Source: Candidatus Competibacteraceae bacterium (GTDB lineage Bacteria; Pseudomonadota; Gammaproteobacteria; Competibacterales; Competibacteraceae). From it: a stretch of 14,074 nt of DNA. Position numbers and translations under genes: made by a program. Positions 1 through 6,601 of this stretch are shown here, piece after piece (the stretch's first letter is position 1; each line of letters opens with the position of its first letter). The stretch lies in contig SKOM01000034.1 in the NCBI GenBank assembly GCA_007120095.1, positions 1 to 14,074 on the forward strand, written 5' to 3'. The notes under the pieces were generated by a model. That model worked only from the letters and a program-made list of their open reading frames with translations, searched no databases and was not told the DNA's origin.

Positions 1-120
1 AATGTAAACATGGTGGTATCGCTGATTGCGCCGATTGCGATGGAAGAGGGACTACGGTTTGCGATTCGCGAGGGCGGACGTACGGTCGGTGCCGGCGTCG
101 TGGCCAAAATCATTGAGTAA
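1..120 (+). CDS. tuf: Elongation factor Tu, C-terminal end (5' truncated by window)
   Basis: EF-Tu is the GTPase that delivers aminoacyl-tRNA to the ribosomal A site in the cytoplasm. Frame 1 is open from the first base to a TAA at 118-120 and gives 39 residues of the C-terminal beta-barrel domain 3. The stretches PIAMEEGLRFAIREGGRTVG and AGVVAKIIE are near-identical to the end of bacterial EF-Tu; the family ends in a very similar GAGVVAKV-type tail. The GTP-binding domain lies outside the window. Only 4 nt separate its stop from rpsJ, which implies that the str-type operon reads straight into the S10 genes. Whether this is tufA or tufB cannot be told from sequence; its position before rpsJ corresponds to tufA in E. 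coli. Confidence 0.97.
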   Translation, partial: NVNMVVSLIAPIAMEEGLRFAIREGGRTVGAGVVAKIIE

Positions 121-124
121 AAAT

Positions 125-436
125 ATGGCTAACCAACGTATTCGGATCCGTCTCAAGGCGTTTGATCATCGCTTGATCGATCAGTCAGCGCGAGAAATTG
201 TGGAAACAGCGCGGCGGACTGGCGCTCAGGTCAGGGGCCCAATTCCTCTGCCGACAAAGAAGGAGATGTTCACTCTGCTGATATCGCCACATGTCAACAA
301 AGATGCTCGCGATCAGTATGAGATCCGTACCCATAAGCGTTTGATGGACATCGTCGATCCTACGGACAAGACAGTCGATGCATTAATGAAATTGGATTTG
401 GCAGCTGGTGTTGACGTTCAAATCCGATTGAATTAA
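125..436 (+). CDS. rpsJ: 30S ribosomal protein S10 (NusE)
   Basis: S10 is a head protein of the 30S subunit and, as NusE, also takes part in transcription antitermination with NusB. The start is the ATG at 125: from there the product is 103 residues, exactly the usual bacterial length, and begins MANQRIRIRLKAFDHRLIDQ, which aligns with the family N-terminus. An upstream in-frame ATG at 26 would run through the tuf gene in another frame and is rejected. The conserved GPIPLPTKKEMFTLLISPH segment is present, followed by the C-terminal part containing THKRLMDIVDPTDKTVDALM. The gap to tuf is 4 nt, so the ribosome-binding site must lie inside the tuf 3' end (weak GAG at 115-117). This leaves no room for the S10 leader used for L4 feedback in E. 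coli. Confidence 0.98.
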   Translation: MANQRIRIRLKAFDHRLIDQSAREIVETARRTGAQVRGPIPLPTKKEMFTLLISPHVNKDARDQYEIRTHKRLMDIVDPTDKTVDALMKLDLAAGVDVQIRLN

Positions 437-451
437 CTGAAATTATTCTAA

Positions 452-480
452 GCGATGAGGGGTGCCGCCCCTCCTCTCGC
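452..480 (+). promoter_or_regulatory. Hairpin in the rpsJ-rplC spacer
   Basis: The 70-nt gap between rpsJ and rplC contains a clear inverted repeat. GCGA (452-455) pairs with TCGC (477-480), and GAGGGG (457-462) pairs with CCCCTC (468-473). They are separated by a small asymmetric internal loop, with a 5-nt TGCCG terminal loop. No T-run follows, so it does not look like an intrinsic terminator. It could protect or pause the message, or serve as a binding target for a protein. A regulatory role is inference; the pairing itself is read from the sequence. Confidence 0.55.
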
Positions 481-506
481 AACTACATAACAAGGTAACT
501 TTGCAA

Positions 507-1151
507 ATGGCACTGGGATTAGTAGGTCGTAAAGTCGGCATGACCCGGCTCTTTCAGGATGATGGCAAGTCAGTCGCCGTCACTGTCGTTGCTGTAGAAC
601 CCAACCGAGTTACACAGATTCGTACCCCTGAAATTGACGGTTACCGTGCGGTTCAGGTTACCACTGGCCAGCGTAAGCCGCAGCGTGTTACTGCGCCGAT
701 GTCTGGTCATTTTGCCAAGGCCGGCGTTGCTCCTGGTCGTGGTCTTTGGGAATTTCGTCTTGGTGATGGCGAGCAGCAAGCGTTTGCTATCGGCAATGAG
801 CTGGATGTGAGTTTTTTCACCTCCGGTCAAAAAGTCGATGTCACAGCAACCACTATTGGCAAGGGCTTCGCCGGTGGTATTAAACGCCACAATTTTTCGG
901 GGCAGCGCAGTACCCACGGTAACTCGCGTGCGCACCGTGTAGGCGGATCAATCGGTCAAAACCAAACGCCTGGGCGAGTATTTAAGGGCAAGAAAATGGC
1001 AGGTCACATGGGCAATGTGCGCTGCACTACTCAGAATCTGGAACTGCTGCGGGTTGACAGTGAGCGCGGCCTGTTGCTGATCAAGGGCGCGGTGCCCGGA
1101 GCTAAAGGTGGTGATGTCATTGTACGTCCCGCAGTTAAGGCTAAAATCTAA
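507..1151 (+). CDS. rplC: 50S ribosomal protein L3
   Basis: L3 binds near the 3' end of 23S rRNA, helps start 50S assembly and reaches towards the peptidyl transferase centre. From the ATG at 507 the product is 214 residues (E. coli 209) and starts MALGLVGRKVGMTRLFQDDG, the family N-terminus. Upstream in-frame codons from 462 add unrelated residues and fall in the hairpin region, so they are rejected. An AAGGT at 492-496 serves as a loosely spaced Shine-Dalgarno. The long central extension carries GSIGQNQTPGRVFKGKKMAG. The first Gln of that motif, residue 151, corresponds to the E. coli glutamine methylated by PrmB. The C-terminus LLLIKGAVPGAKGGDVIVRP is typical. rplD follows after 9 nt. Confidence 0.98.
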   Translation: MALGLVGRKVGMTRLFQDDGKSVAVTVVAVEPNRVTQIRTPEIDGYRAVQVTTGQRKPQRVTAPMSGHFAKAGVAPGRGLWEFRLGDGEQQAFAIGNELDVSFFTSGQKVDVTATTIGKGFAGGIKRHNFSGQRSTHGNSRAHRVGGSIGQNQTPGRVFKGKKMAGHMGNVRCTTQNLELLRVDSERGLLLIKGAVPGAKGGDVIVRPAVKAKI

Positions 1152-1160
1152 GGAGGCAGC

Positions 1161-1787
1161 ATGGAAATTCAAGTCATCAGCTCCGACGGCCAAGCCTCCG
1201 GTAGTATAGCAGTGGCGGATAACGTGTTTGACCGTGAGTTCAACGAGCCGCTAGTGCACCAGGCCGTCATTGCTTACTTGGCGGGTGGCCGGTCAGGAAC
1301 CCGAGCACAGAAGAACCGTTCTCAAGTGCGTGGCGGTGGTGCCAAGCCTTGGCGGCAAAAAGGTACAGGGCGTGCGCGAGCGGGTACAATCCGCAGCCCA
1401 TTGTGGCGTGGCGGGGGCGTGACTTTTGCTGCAAGGCCGCAAAATCATACTCAAAAGCTCAATAAAAAAATGTACCGTGGAGCCTTGTGTTCCATTTTTT
1501 CCGAGCTGCGCCGTCAGAACCGGCTCATTGTTGCCACAGAACTAAGTCTGGATGTGCCGCGCACTCAACAGGCATTGGCTTTGTTAAATGCTTTAGGCGT
1601 AAGTCCCAATGAGCGAGTACTTTTGGTGACTGATTCGACCCATCCAAATTTGGAATTGGCCGTGCGTAATGTGTTCAAAGTTTCCACCAGTACGGTGACA
1701 TCGTTGGCGCTACCCGCGTTGATCGGGAGTGACAAGGTCGTGGTGACTCAAGCAGCATTGGCTCAGATAGGAGAGTGGTTATCATGA
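1161..1787 (+). CDS. rplD: 50S ribosomal protein L4
   Basis: L4 lines the peptide exit tunnel; in E. coli it also represses its own S10 operon by acting on the S10 leader. The product is 208 residues (E. coli 201). A textbook AGGAGG at 1151-1156 sits 4 nt before the ATG. The tunnel loop is complete, with KPWRQKGTGRARAGTIRSPL at about residues 62-81. Lys68 corresponds to E. coli Lys63, so the usual macrolide-resistance change is absent. The C-terminal half shows the expected alternating helix-strand pattern ending in DKVVVTQAALAQIGEWLS. The stop overlaps the rplW start by 4 nt (ATGA), which suggests translational coupling. Because the tuf-rpsJ gap is tiny, leader-mediated autoregulation by this L4 is doubtful in the form known from E. 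coli. Confidence 0.98.
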   Translation: MEIQVISSDGQASGSIAVADNVFDREFNEPLVHQAVIAYLAGGRSGTRAQKNRSQVRGGGAKPWRQKGTGRARAGTIRSPLWRGGGVTFAARPQNHTQKLNKKMYRGALCSIFSELRRQNRLIVATELSLDVPRTQQALALLNALGVSPNERVLLVTDSTHPNLELAVRNVFKVSTSTVTSLALPALIGSDKVVVTQAALAQIGEWLS

Positions 1788-2080
1788 ATCAGGAGCGGAT
1801 TTTAAAGATTATTCTTGGTCCTCATGTTTCTGAGAAAAGTGCCCAGCTTGCTGATCAAAGCAATCAAATCGCATTCAAGGTTGCTCTCGATGCCACTAAA
1901 CCTGAAATTAAACAGGCTGTAGAAAATCTGTTTGATGTCACGGTTGAAACTGTTAGCGTGGCCGTTATTAAAGGGAAGCGTAAGCGCTTCGGAGCAATCA
2001 AGGGTCATCGTAATAATTGGAAAAAAGCCTACGTGCGTTTGGCTCCCGGCGATGATATCGAATTTATCGGTGCCGAGTAA
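1784..2080 (+). CDS. rplW: 50S ribosomal protein L23
   Basis: L23 sits at the exit of the peptide tunnel and is the docking site for trigger factor and the signal recognition particle. The start is the ATG at 1784, overlapping the rplD stop, with AGGAGAG at 1769-1775 as Shine-Dalgarno. This gives 98 residues (E. coli 100). The N-terminus MNQERILKIILGPHVSEKSA contains the conserved VSEK motif; Glu17 corresponds to the E. coli Glu18 used in chaperone docking. The basic loop KGKRKRFGAIKGHRNNWKKA that enters 23S rRNA is intact. An earlier in-frame GTG at 1775 would add three residues and lies on the Shine-Dalgarno, so it is rejected. Confidence 0.98.
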   Translation: MNQERILKIILGPHVSEKSAQLADQSNQIAFKVALDATKPEIKQAVENLFDVTVETVSVAVIKGKRKRFGAIKGHRNNWKKAYVRLAPGDDIEFIGAE

Positions 2081-2111
2081 TCCGAGTGACATTCAGCGTT
2101 AAGGAGTGATC

Positions 2112-2936
2112 ATGGCAGTAGTTAAAAAGAAGCCGACTTCGCCTGGGCGCCGTTTCGTCGTCTCGGTCAAGTCGCCGGAAATTTACAAGGGTGAACCTTT
2201 CCGACCTCTATTGGAAAGTCAGTCCCATTCGGGCGGTCGTAATAATCAAGGCCGGATTACCACGCGCCACAGAGGGGGCGGTCATAAGCAGCATTATCGT
2301 CTCATCGATTTCCGCCGTAATAAGGATAACATCCCAGCACGAGTGGAACGACTGGAATATGACCCCAACCGCAGTGCTAATATAGCCTTGCTACTTTACG
2401 CTGACGGTGAAAGACGTTATATTATCGCCCCCCGTGGTTTGAAACCGGGTGATGTGGTTTCATCCGGTCCTGCAGCACCGATTAAAAGCGGTAATGCATT
2501 GCCGTTGCGCAGTATACCCGTTGGCAGCACCATTCACTGTGTTGAAATGAAGCCAGGCAAAGGCGCACAGATGATGCGTAGTGCCGGCGCGTCTGCTCAG
2601 TTAGTGGCGCGCGAAGGGGCTTACGCTACCTTGCGCCTGCGTTCCGGAGAGACACGCAAACTGCATTCTGATTGTAAGGCCACAATCGGCGAGGTCGGTA
2701 ATGCAGAACATAGTCTGAGATCATTAGGTAAGGCCGGTGCTAAGCGGTGGTTGGGTATCAGGCCAACGGTACGTGGTGTAGTGATGAACCCGGTCGATCA
2801 TCCTCATGGCGGCGGTGAAGGCCGCACCTCGGGTGGTCGTCATCCGGTTACCCCTTGGGGTGTGCCCACTAAAGGCCATAAGACCCGTAACAACAAGCGC
2901 ACCGGTAAGTTCATTGTGCGGCGAAGCAAGAAATAA
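2112..2936 (+). CDS. rplB: 50S ribosomal protein L2
   Basis: L2 is one of the most conserved 50S proteins; it is needed for subunit joining and for peptidyl transferase activity. The ATG at 2112 gives 274 residues (E. coli 273), and AAGGAG at 2101-2106 lies 5 nt upstream. The GTG at 2106 overlaps this Shine-Dalgarno and is not the start. Recognisable blocks in order are GGRNNQGRITTRHRGGGHKQ, VERLEYDPNRSANIALL, RSIPVGSTIHCVEMKPGKGA, LRLRSGETRKLHSDCKATIG and NPVDHPHGGGEGRTSGG. The last holds His230, matching the functionally important E. coli His229. It ends with the basic KTRNNKRTGKFIVRR tail. Nothing is missing compared with the family. Confidence 0.99.
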   Translation: MAVVKKKPTSPGRRFVVSVKSPEIYKGEPFRPLLESQSHSGGRNNQGRITTRHRGGGHKQHYRLIDFRRNKDNIPARVERLEYDPNRSANIALLLYADGERRYIIAPRGLKPGDVVSSGPAAPIKSGNALPLRSIPVGSTIHCVEMKPGKGAQMMRSAGASAQLVAREGAYATLRLRSGETRKLHSDCKATIGEVGNAEHSLRSLGKAGAKRWLGIRPTVRGVVMNPVDHPHGGGEGRTSGGRHPVTPWGVPTKGHKTRNNKRTGKFIVRRSKK

Positions 2937-2954
2937 TGGCGAGAGGATAGAGTA

Positions 2955-3239
2955 GTGCCACGTTCGGTTAAAAAAGGCCCGTTTATCGATGATCATCTAG
3001 CCCGCAAGGTGTTGCGAGCTGTCGATACCAAAAGCCGCAAACCTATTAAGACTTGGTCGCGGCGATCAATGATTGTGCCTGAAATGATTGGCCTCACCAT
3101 CGCTGTTCATAACGGACGCCAGCATGTGCCGGTGTTGATTAATGAGAATATGATCGGTCACAAACTGGGTGAATTTGCTGCCACTCGCACTTTCAAAGGG
3201 CATGCAGCTAACAAAAAAGCTAGCAAGGGCAAGAGATAA
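2955..3239 (+). CDS. rpsS: 30S ribosomal protein S19 (GTG start)
   Basis: S19 is a 30S head protein that forms a complex with S13 and contacts the A-site region and the intersubunit bridge. The product is 94 residues (E. coli 92), starting with PRSVKKGPFIDDHLARKVL after the initiator. The start codon is GTG, supported by GAGAGG at 2941-2946 with 8 nt spacing and by the exact family N-terminus; no in-frame ATG fits. Conserved blocks are KTWSRRSMIVPEMIGLTIAV, HNGRQHVPVLINENMIGHKL and GEFAATRTFKGHAA. The gap to rplB is 18 nt and to rplV only 3 nt, so rpsS and rplV are likely coupled. GTG may lower initiation slightly relative to neighbours. Confidence 0.98.
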   Translation: MPRSVKKGPFIDDHLARKVLRAVDTKSRKPIKTWSRRSMIVPEMIGLTIAVHNGRQHVPVLINENMIGHKLGEFAATRTFKGHAANKKASKGKR

Positions 3240-3242
3240 GTC

Positions 3243-3575
3243 ATGCAAGCCGCAGCTAAACTGAGATATGCTCGCATATCATCGCAAAAAGCGCGCTTAG
3301 TCGCTGATCAGATTCGTGGTCTAGGGGTCGAGAAGGCACTGGAACAGCTCAAATTTAGTAACCTGAAATCCGCCCGCTTAGTACTTGGGGTGCTGGAGTC
3401 AGCCATTGCCAATGCCGAGCATAATGAAGGTGCCGATGTCGATGAGCTTAGGGTTGCGTCAATCCAAGTGGATGAAGGTCCGGCAATGAAGCGTATGCGT
3501 GCTCGCGCTAAAGGGCGTGGCAACCGCATACTCAAGCGCACCAGTCATATTTCCGTCACCGTGGCCGAGCAGTAG
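3243..3575 (+). CDS. rplV: 50S ribosomal protein L22
   Basis: L22 contacts all 23S rRNA domains and its long beta hairpin forms part of the tunnel constriction with L4. The product is 110 residues, the same as in E. coli. The ATG at 3243 comes 3 nt after the rpsS stop and its only Shine-Dalgarno-like sequence (AAGAGA) lies inside the rpsS end, pointing to coupled translation. Conserved features include SSQKARLVADQIRGLGVEKA, VLESAIANAEHNEGADVDEL and the hairpin VDEGPAMKRMRARAKGRGNR. The Met82-Lys83-Arg84 triplet, deleted in classic erythromycin-resistant mutants, is intact. The C-terminus ILKRTSHISVTVAEQ is typical. Confidence 0.98.
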   Translation: MQAAAKLRYARISSQKARLVADQIRGLGVEKALEQLKFSNLKSARLVLGVLESAIANAEHNEGADVDELRVASIQVDEGPAMKRMRARAKGRGNRILKRTSHISVTVAEQ

Positions 3576-3590
3576 GAGAGCATTCGAATA

Positions 3591-4265
3591 ATGGGACAGA
3601 AAGTTCATCCGAAAGGTATTCGCCTCGGTATTTCCACTGACTGGAATACGCGTTGGTATGCCGATTCCAAGAATTTCGCCGATTACCTGGCGGCTGATGC
3701 TGAAATCCGTGATTTCATCAAACGCAAGTTGGCCAATGCGGCAGTAAGCCGGATTGAGATTCAGCGGCCTGCGCGCAATGTTCATATCACGATTCATACG
3801 GCGCGCCCTGGGGTGGTTATCGGCAAAAAGGGTGAAGATATTGAGGCGTTACGCAAACAGGTCGCCGCACTTGCCGGTATACCCGTGCACATCAATATCG
3901 AAGAAGTCCGTAAACCCGAATTAGATGCCCAGTTAGTCGCTGAAAGTGTTGCTCAGCAACTGGAGCGCCGCATTATGTTTCGCCGAGCCATGAAACGTTC
4001 GGTAGCCAACTCAATGCGGCTTGGTGCCCAAGGCATCAAAATCAATATTGCAGGGCGTTTGAATGGTGCTGAGATTGCGCGCAGCGAATGGTATCGCGAA
4101 GGCCGCGTCCCGCTACACACGTTACGGGCCGATATTGACTATGGATTCGCCGAGGCGCATACCACTTACGGAGTGATTGGCATTAAAGTCTGGATCTTCA
4201 AGGGTGAAGTATTTACGCTCGATCGTCGCCATGGTGATGCAAAACCGGCAGCTAAAACGGTTTAA
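3591..4265 (+). CDS. rpsC: 30S ribosomal protein S3
   Basis: S3 lies at the mRNA entry channel of the 30S subunit and contributes to the mRNA helicase activity of the ribosome. The product is 224 residues, about nine fewer than E. coli (233); the missing part is the variable basic C-terminal tail, and here the protein ends DAKPAAKTV. The N-terminus MGQKVHPKGIRLGISTDWNT is canonical. The KH domain carries the GxxG loop at GKKG (residues 78-81) in VVIGKKGEDIEALRKQV. Later blocks RRAMKRSVANSMRLGAQGIK and SEWYREGRVPLHTLRADIDY are conserved. TAGGAGAG just after the rplV stop is the ribosome-binding site. A 79-nt spacer, longer than most here, separates it from rplP. Confidence 0.98.
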   Translation: MGQKVHPKGIRLGISTDWNTRWYADSKNFADYLAADAEIRDFIKRKLANAAVSRIEIQRPARNVHITIHTARPGVVIGKKGEDIEALRKQVAALAGIPVHINIEEVRKPELDAQLVAESVAQQLERRIMFRRAMKRSVANSMRLGAQGIKINIAGRLNGAEIARSEWYREGRVPLHTLRADIDYGFAEAHTTYGVIGIKVWIFKGEVFTLDRRHGDAKPAAKTV

Positions 4266-4344
4266 ATCGGCAGACAGTTACGGCAATTCCGCATCTCATC
4301 CGCATGATCAGCGGGAGTTTGCTTTTTAGGGTAGAGGAAAACGC

Positions 4345-4758
4345 ATGTTACAGCCCAAGAGAACAAAATTTAGGAAGCAGCATAAAGGCCGTAACCGCGG
4401 TGTGGCGACTGCTGGTGATCAGGTCAATTTCGGAGAGTACGGACTTAAAGCCGTCACTCGTGGGCGGATTACCGCTCGGCAAATTGAATCTGCCCGGCGT
4501 GCCATTAATCGCCATATTAAACGGGGCGGTAAAGTGTGGATCCGTATTTTCCCTGACGTCCCGGTTACTCAAAAACCGCTGGAAGTGCGTATGGGCAGTG
4601 GTAAAGGCAATGTGGAGTACTGGGTCGCTAAGATCCAGCCAGGCCGGGTTCTTTATGAAATGGAAGGCGTTTCTGAGAATCTCGCTCGTGAAGCTTTCCG
4701 GCTGGCTGCGGCAAAATTACCTGTGAAAACAGTGTTTGTAAATCGGACGGTGATGTGA
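4345..4758 (+). CDS. rplP: 50S ribosomal protein L16
   Basis: L16 helps position tRNA in the A and P sites and is a late 50S assembly protein. The product is 137 residues (E. coli 136), beginning MLQPKRTKFRKQHKGRNRG. AGAGGA at 4333-4338 provides a well-spaced Shine-Dalgarno. Arg82 in EVRMGSGKGNVEYWVAKIQP corresponds to E. coli Arg81, the residue hydroxylated by the YcfD/RoxA oxygenase; the motif is intact. The C-terminal block ENLAREAFRLAAAKLPVKT is typical. The stop TGA overlaps the rpmC start by 1 nt (TGATG), suggesting coupling. A second open frame across this region has no ribosomal or other recognisable sequence and is a shadow. Confidence 0.98.
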   Translation: MLQPKRTKFRKQHKGRNRGVATAGDQVNFGEYGLKAVTRGRITARQIESARRAINRHIKRGGKVWIRIFPDVPVTQKPLEVRMGSGKGNVEYWVAKIQPGRVLYEMEGVSENLAREAFRLAAAKLPVKTVFVNRTVM

Positions 4759-4949
4759 TGAAGGCAAATGATTTGCGCCAGCAGAGCGTTGATGAACTCA
4801 AGCAAGAGCGTGTGAATTTGTTACGCGAGCAGTTTAATCTCCGCATGCAAAAGGCCAGTGGTCAGCTTTCTAGATCGCATCTTTTTAAGCGGTCTCGCCG
4901 CAATATTGCGCGGATTAATACCATTCTCGCAGAAAAGGAACGTTCATAA
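4758..4949 (+). CDS. rpmC: 50S ribosomal protein L29
   Basis: L29 is a small alpha-helical hairpin beside L23 at the tunnel exit. Starting at the ATG at 4758 the product is 63 residues, the E. coli length, and begins MKANDLRQQSVDELKQERVN. A GTG three bases earlier would add one residue and is less likely. The signature LLREQFNLRMQKASGQLS is present, followed by HLFKRSRRNIARINTILAEK. The start overlaps the rplP stop, and the TAA stop overlaps the rpsQ ATG (TAATG), so three genes in a row appear translationally coupled. Confidence 0.97.
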   Translation: MKANDLRQQSVDELKQERVNLLREQFNLRMQKASGQLSRSHLFKRSRRNIARINTILAEKERS

Positions 4950-5251
4950 TGATTGAGCAGGTTACGATGGATCAAGCTCCAGAAGCCGATAGCCAGTCTG
5001 CATTAGCAGCACGCACCGTCAGCGGTCGAGTGGCCAGCAACCGGATGGATAAAACCATTACAGTTGTCACCGAGCGTATGGAGCGCCACCCTCTTTACGG
5101 CAAGTACGTTCGTCGGCGTGCCAAATTGCATGCGCATGATGAAAATAACGAATGTCGAGTCGGCGATACAGTGCTTGTTGAACAGTGCCGACCGCTTTCG
5201 AAAACCAAGTTCTGGCGCTTGGTAAAAGTGGTCGATAAGGTGCACCGCTGA
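4949..5251 (+). CDS. rpsQ: 30S ribosomal protein S17 with N-terminal extension
   Basis: S17 is a primary 16S rRNA-binding protein of the 30S body with an OB fold. The product is 100 residues against 84 in E. coli. The conserved part starts at about residue 23 (TVSGRVASNRMDKTITVV) and runs through HPLYGKYVRRRAKLHAHDEN to CRPLSKTKFWRLVKVVDK, so the extra 16 residues are all N-terminal and acidic/polar. The start at 4949 is favoured because AAGGA at 4935-4939 lies 9 nt upstream and the ATG overlaps the rpmC stop. An in-frame ATG at 4967 would shorten the extension by six residues but has a poorer site. The exact N-terminus is therefore slightly uncertain. Confidence 0.96.
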   Translation: MIEQVTMDQAPEADSQSALAARTVSGRVASNRMDKTITVVTERMERHPLYGKYVRRRAKLHAHDENNECRVGDTVLVEQCRPLSKTKFWRLVKVVDKVHR

Positions 5252-5315
5252 TTATCGCTGTCGCGGCGGGCTATGGTGTGATATCAATGGATCAAAAAGC
5301 AATCAGGTTAACAGC

Positions 5316-5684
5316 ATGATTCAGATGCAAACGGTTTTGAACGTGGCCGACAACAGCGGTGCACGTCGCTTGATGTGTATCAAGGTGCTGGGAGGCTCGC
5401 ATCGACGCTACGCTAAGATTGGCGATGTCATCAAAGTGAGTGTAAAAGAAGCTATCCCACGGGGCCGAGTCAAAAAAGGTGAAGTTTACAGTGCTGTTGT
5501 TGTCCGCACTCGTAAGGGGGTGCGCCGTCCCGATGGGTCGCTGGTGCGTTTCGACGGGAATGCTGCAGTACTGCTTAATAACAAGCTCGAACCGATTGGA
5601 ACCCGTATCTTTGGGCCGGTCACGCGCGAGTTGCGCACTGAGCGGTTTATGAAAATTATTTCCTTGGCACCGGAAGTGCTGTGA
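5316..5684 (+). CDS. rplN: 50S ribosomal protein L14
   Basis: L14 binds 23S rRNA at the subunit interface; it forms a bridge to the 30S and is the docking site for the silencing factor RsfS in bacteria. The product is 122 residues (E. coli 123), starting MIQMQTVLNVADNSGARRLM, the family signature. Later blocks are GDVIKVSVKEAIPRGRVKKG, VVVRTRKGVRRPDGS and GTRIFGPVTRELRTERFMKI. It is the first gene of the spc set. In E. coli a promoter precedes it, but the 64-nt spacer here has only a weak TATCAA-like hexamer and no convincing -35, so transcription probably continues from the S10 genes. Confidence 0.98.
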   Translation: MIQMQTVLNVADNSGARRLMCIKVLGGSHRRYAKIGDVIKVSVKEAIPRGRVKKGEVYSAVVVRTRKGVRRPDGSLVRFDGNAAVLLNNKLEPIGTRIFGPVTRELRTERFMKIISLAPEVL

Positions 5685-5723
5685 TTCAGTACCGGCTGCC
5701 TGTGAGCAAGTGGAAGGTTAGCA

Positions 5724-6041
5724 ATGCGTAGAATTCGTAGAGGTGACGATGTTATCGTCATTGCTGGACGGGATCGCGGGCGGCGTGGCAGTGTGGTGCG
5801 GCTGCTCGATACCGACCGGCTGATTGTAGAAAACGTCAACATGGTGAAACGGCATACTAAGCCTAATCCACAGCGTAATCAGCCCGGTGGTATTATCGAA
5901 AAAGAAGCGCCAATCCATGTATCCAATGTGATGCTGTATAACCCAGTTACTGAAAAAGGCGACCGGGTAGGTTTTCGCAGGCTGGACGATGGACGCAAAG
6001 TGCGTTACTTCAAGTCCAATAATGAAGTCGTGGACATATAA
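5724..6041 (+). CDS. rplX: 50S ribosomal protein L24
   Basis: L24 is an assembly-initiator protein that binds the 5' end of 23S rRNA. The product is 105 residues (E. coli 104). The N-terminal KOW motif region reads RRGDDVIVIAGRDRGRRGSV, and the central NQPGGIIEKEAPIHVSNVML is highly conserved. It ends GRKVRYFKSNNEVVDI, like the family. A GGAAGG-like Shine-Dalgarno lies about ten bases before the ATG. The spacer from rplN is 39 nt without clear structure, and rplE follows after 10 nt. Confidence 0.97.
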   Translation: MRRIRRGDDVIVIAGRDRGRRGSVVRLLDTDRLIVENVNMVKRHTKPNPQRNQPGGIIEKEAPIHVSNVMLYNPVTEKGDRVGFRRLDDGRKVRYFKSNNEVVDI

Positions 6042-6051
6042 GGTCGTCACA

Positions 6052-6591
6052 ATGGCAAGATTGCAAGAATATTATCAGACCACGGTGATGCCGCAATTGC
6101 GCGAACATTTCGGCTATGCGAATGTCATGCAGGTGCCGCGCATCACTAAAATAACCCTTAACATGGGTGTGGGTGAAGCGTTGGCTGACCGCAAAATTAT
6201 GGATCATGCGGTGAGCGATCTGACCCAAATTTCCGGTCAGAAACCGATAGTGACCAATGCGCGTAAGTCAATCGCCGGTTTTAAGATTCGTGAGGGTTGG
6301 CCGATTGGTTGTAAGGTGACTCTCCGCCGCGAACGCATGTATGAGTTTTTGGATCGATTGATTAATGTCGCTATCCCGCGGGTTCGTGACTTTCGTGGAC
6401 TCAGTAGCAAGTCTTTTGATGGTCGTGGTAATTACAATATGGGTGTCCGTGAACAGATCATTTTCCCGGAAATCGACTATGATCGTATCGACACGTTGCG
6501 CGGTTTAGACATCACCATCACCACCTCAGCACGGACTGATGCAGAAGGCCGTGCTTTGTTAGCGGCTTTCAACTTTCCGTTTCGTAACTAG
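6052..6591 (+). CDS. rplE: 50S ribosomal protein L5
   Basis: L5 binds 5S rRNA and forms part of the central protuberance, contacting P-site tRNA and S13. The ATG at 6052 gives 179 residues, exactly the E. coli length, with N-terminus MARLQEYYQTTVMPQLREHF. An open frame extends 63 bp further upstream into rplX but adds residues unlike any L5. Signature blocks are VPRITKITLNMGVGEALADR, SGQKPIVTNARKSIAGFKIR, PRVRDFRGLSSKSFDGRGNY and MGVREQIIFPEIDYDRID. It ends with ALLAAFNFPFRN. In E. coli the S8 repressor site lies around this start; I did not find a clear match by eye. Confidence 0.98.
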   Translation: MARLQEYYQTTVMPQLREHFGYANVMQVPRITKITLNMGVGEALADRKIMDHAVSDLTQISGQKPIVTNARKSIAGFKIREGWPIGCKVTLRRERMYEFLDRLINVAIPRVRDFRGLSSKSFDGRGNYNMGVREQIIFPEIDYDRIDTLRGLDITITTSARTDAEGRALLAAFNFPFRN

Positions 6592-6601
6592 GGATGCACG
6601 C

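Noticed and set aside
437..456. Promoter in the rpsJ-rplC gap (TTGAAT at 428-433 with TATTCT at 444-449)
   Set aside because: The spacing is only 10 nt, far from the 16-18 nt needed.
4304..4726. 140-codon open frame overlapping rplP
   Set aside because: rplP is certain in another frame, and the overlapping product shows no recognisable family.
5252..5315. A spc-operon promoter before rplN (TGATATCAA at 5279-5287 as extended -10)
   Set aside because: The hexamer matches only four of six bases and no -35-like sequence lies at 16-18 nt upstream; not strong enough to annotate.
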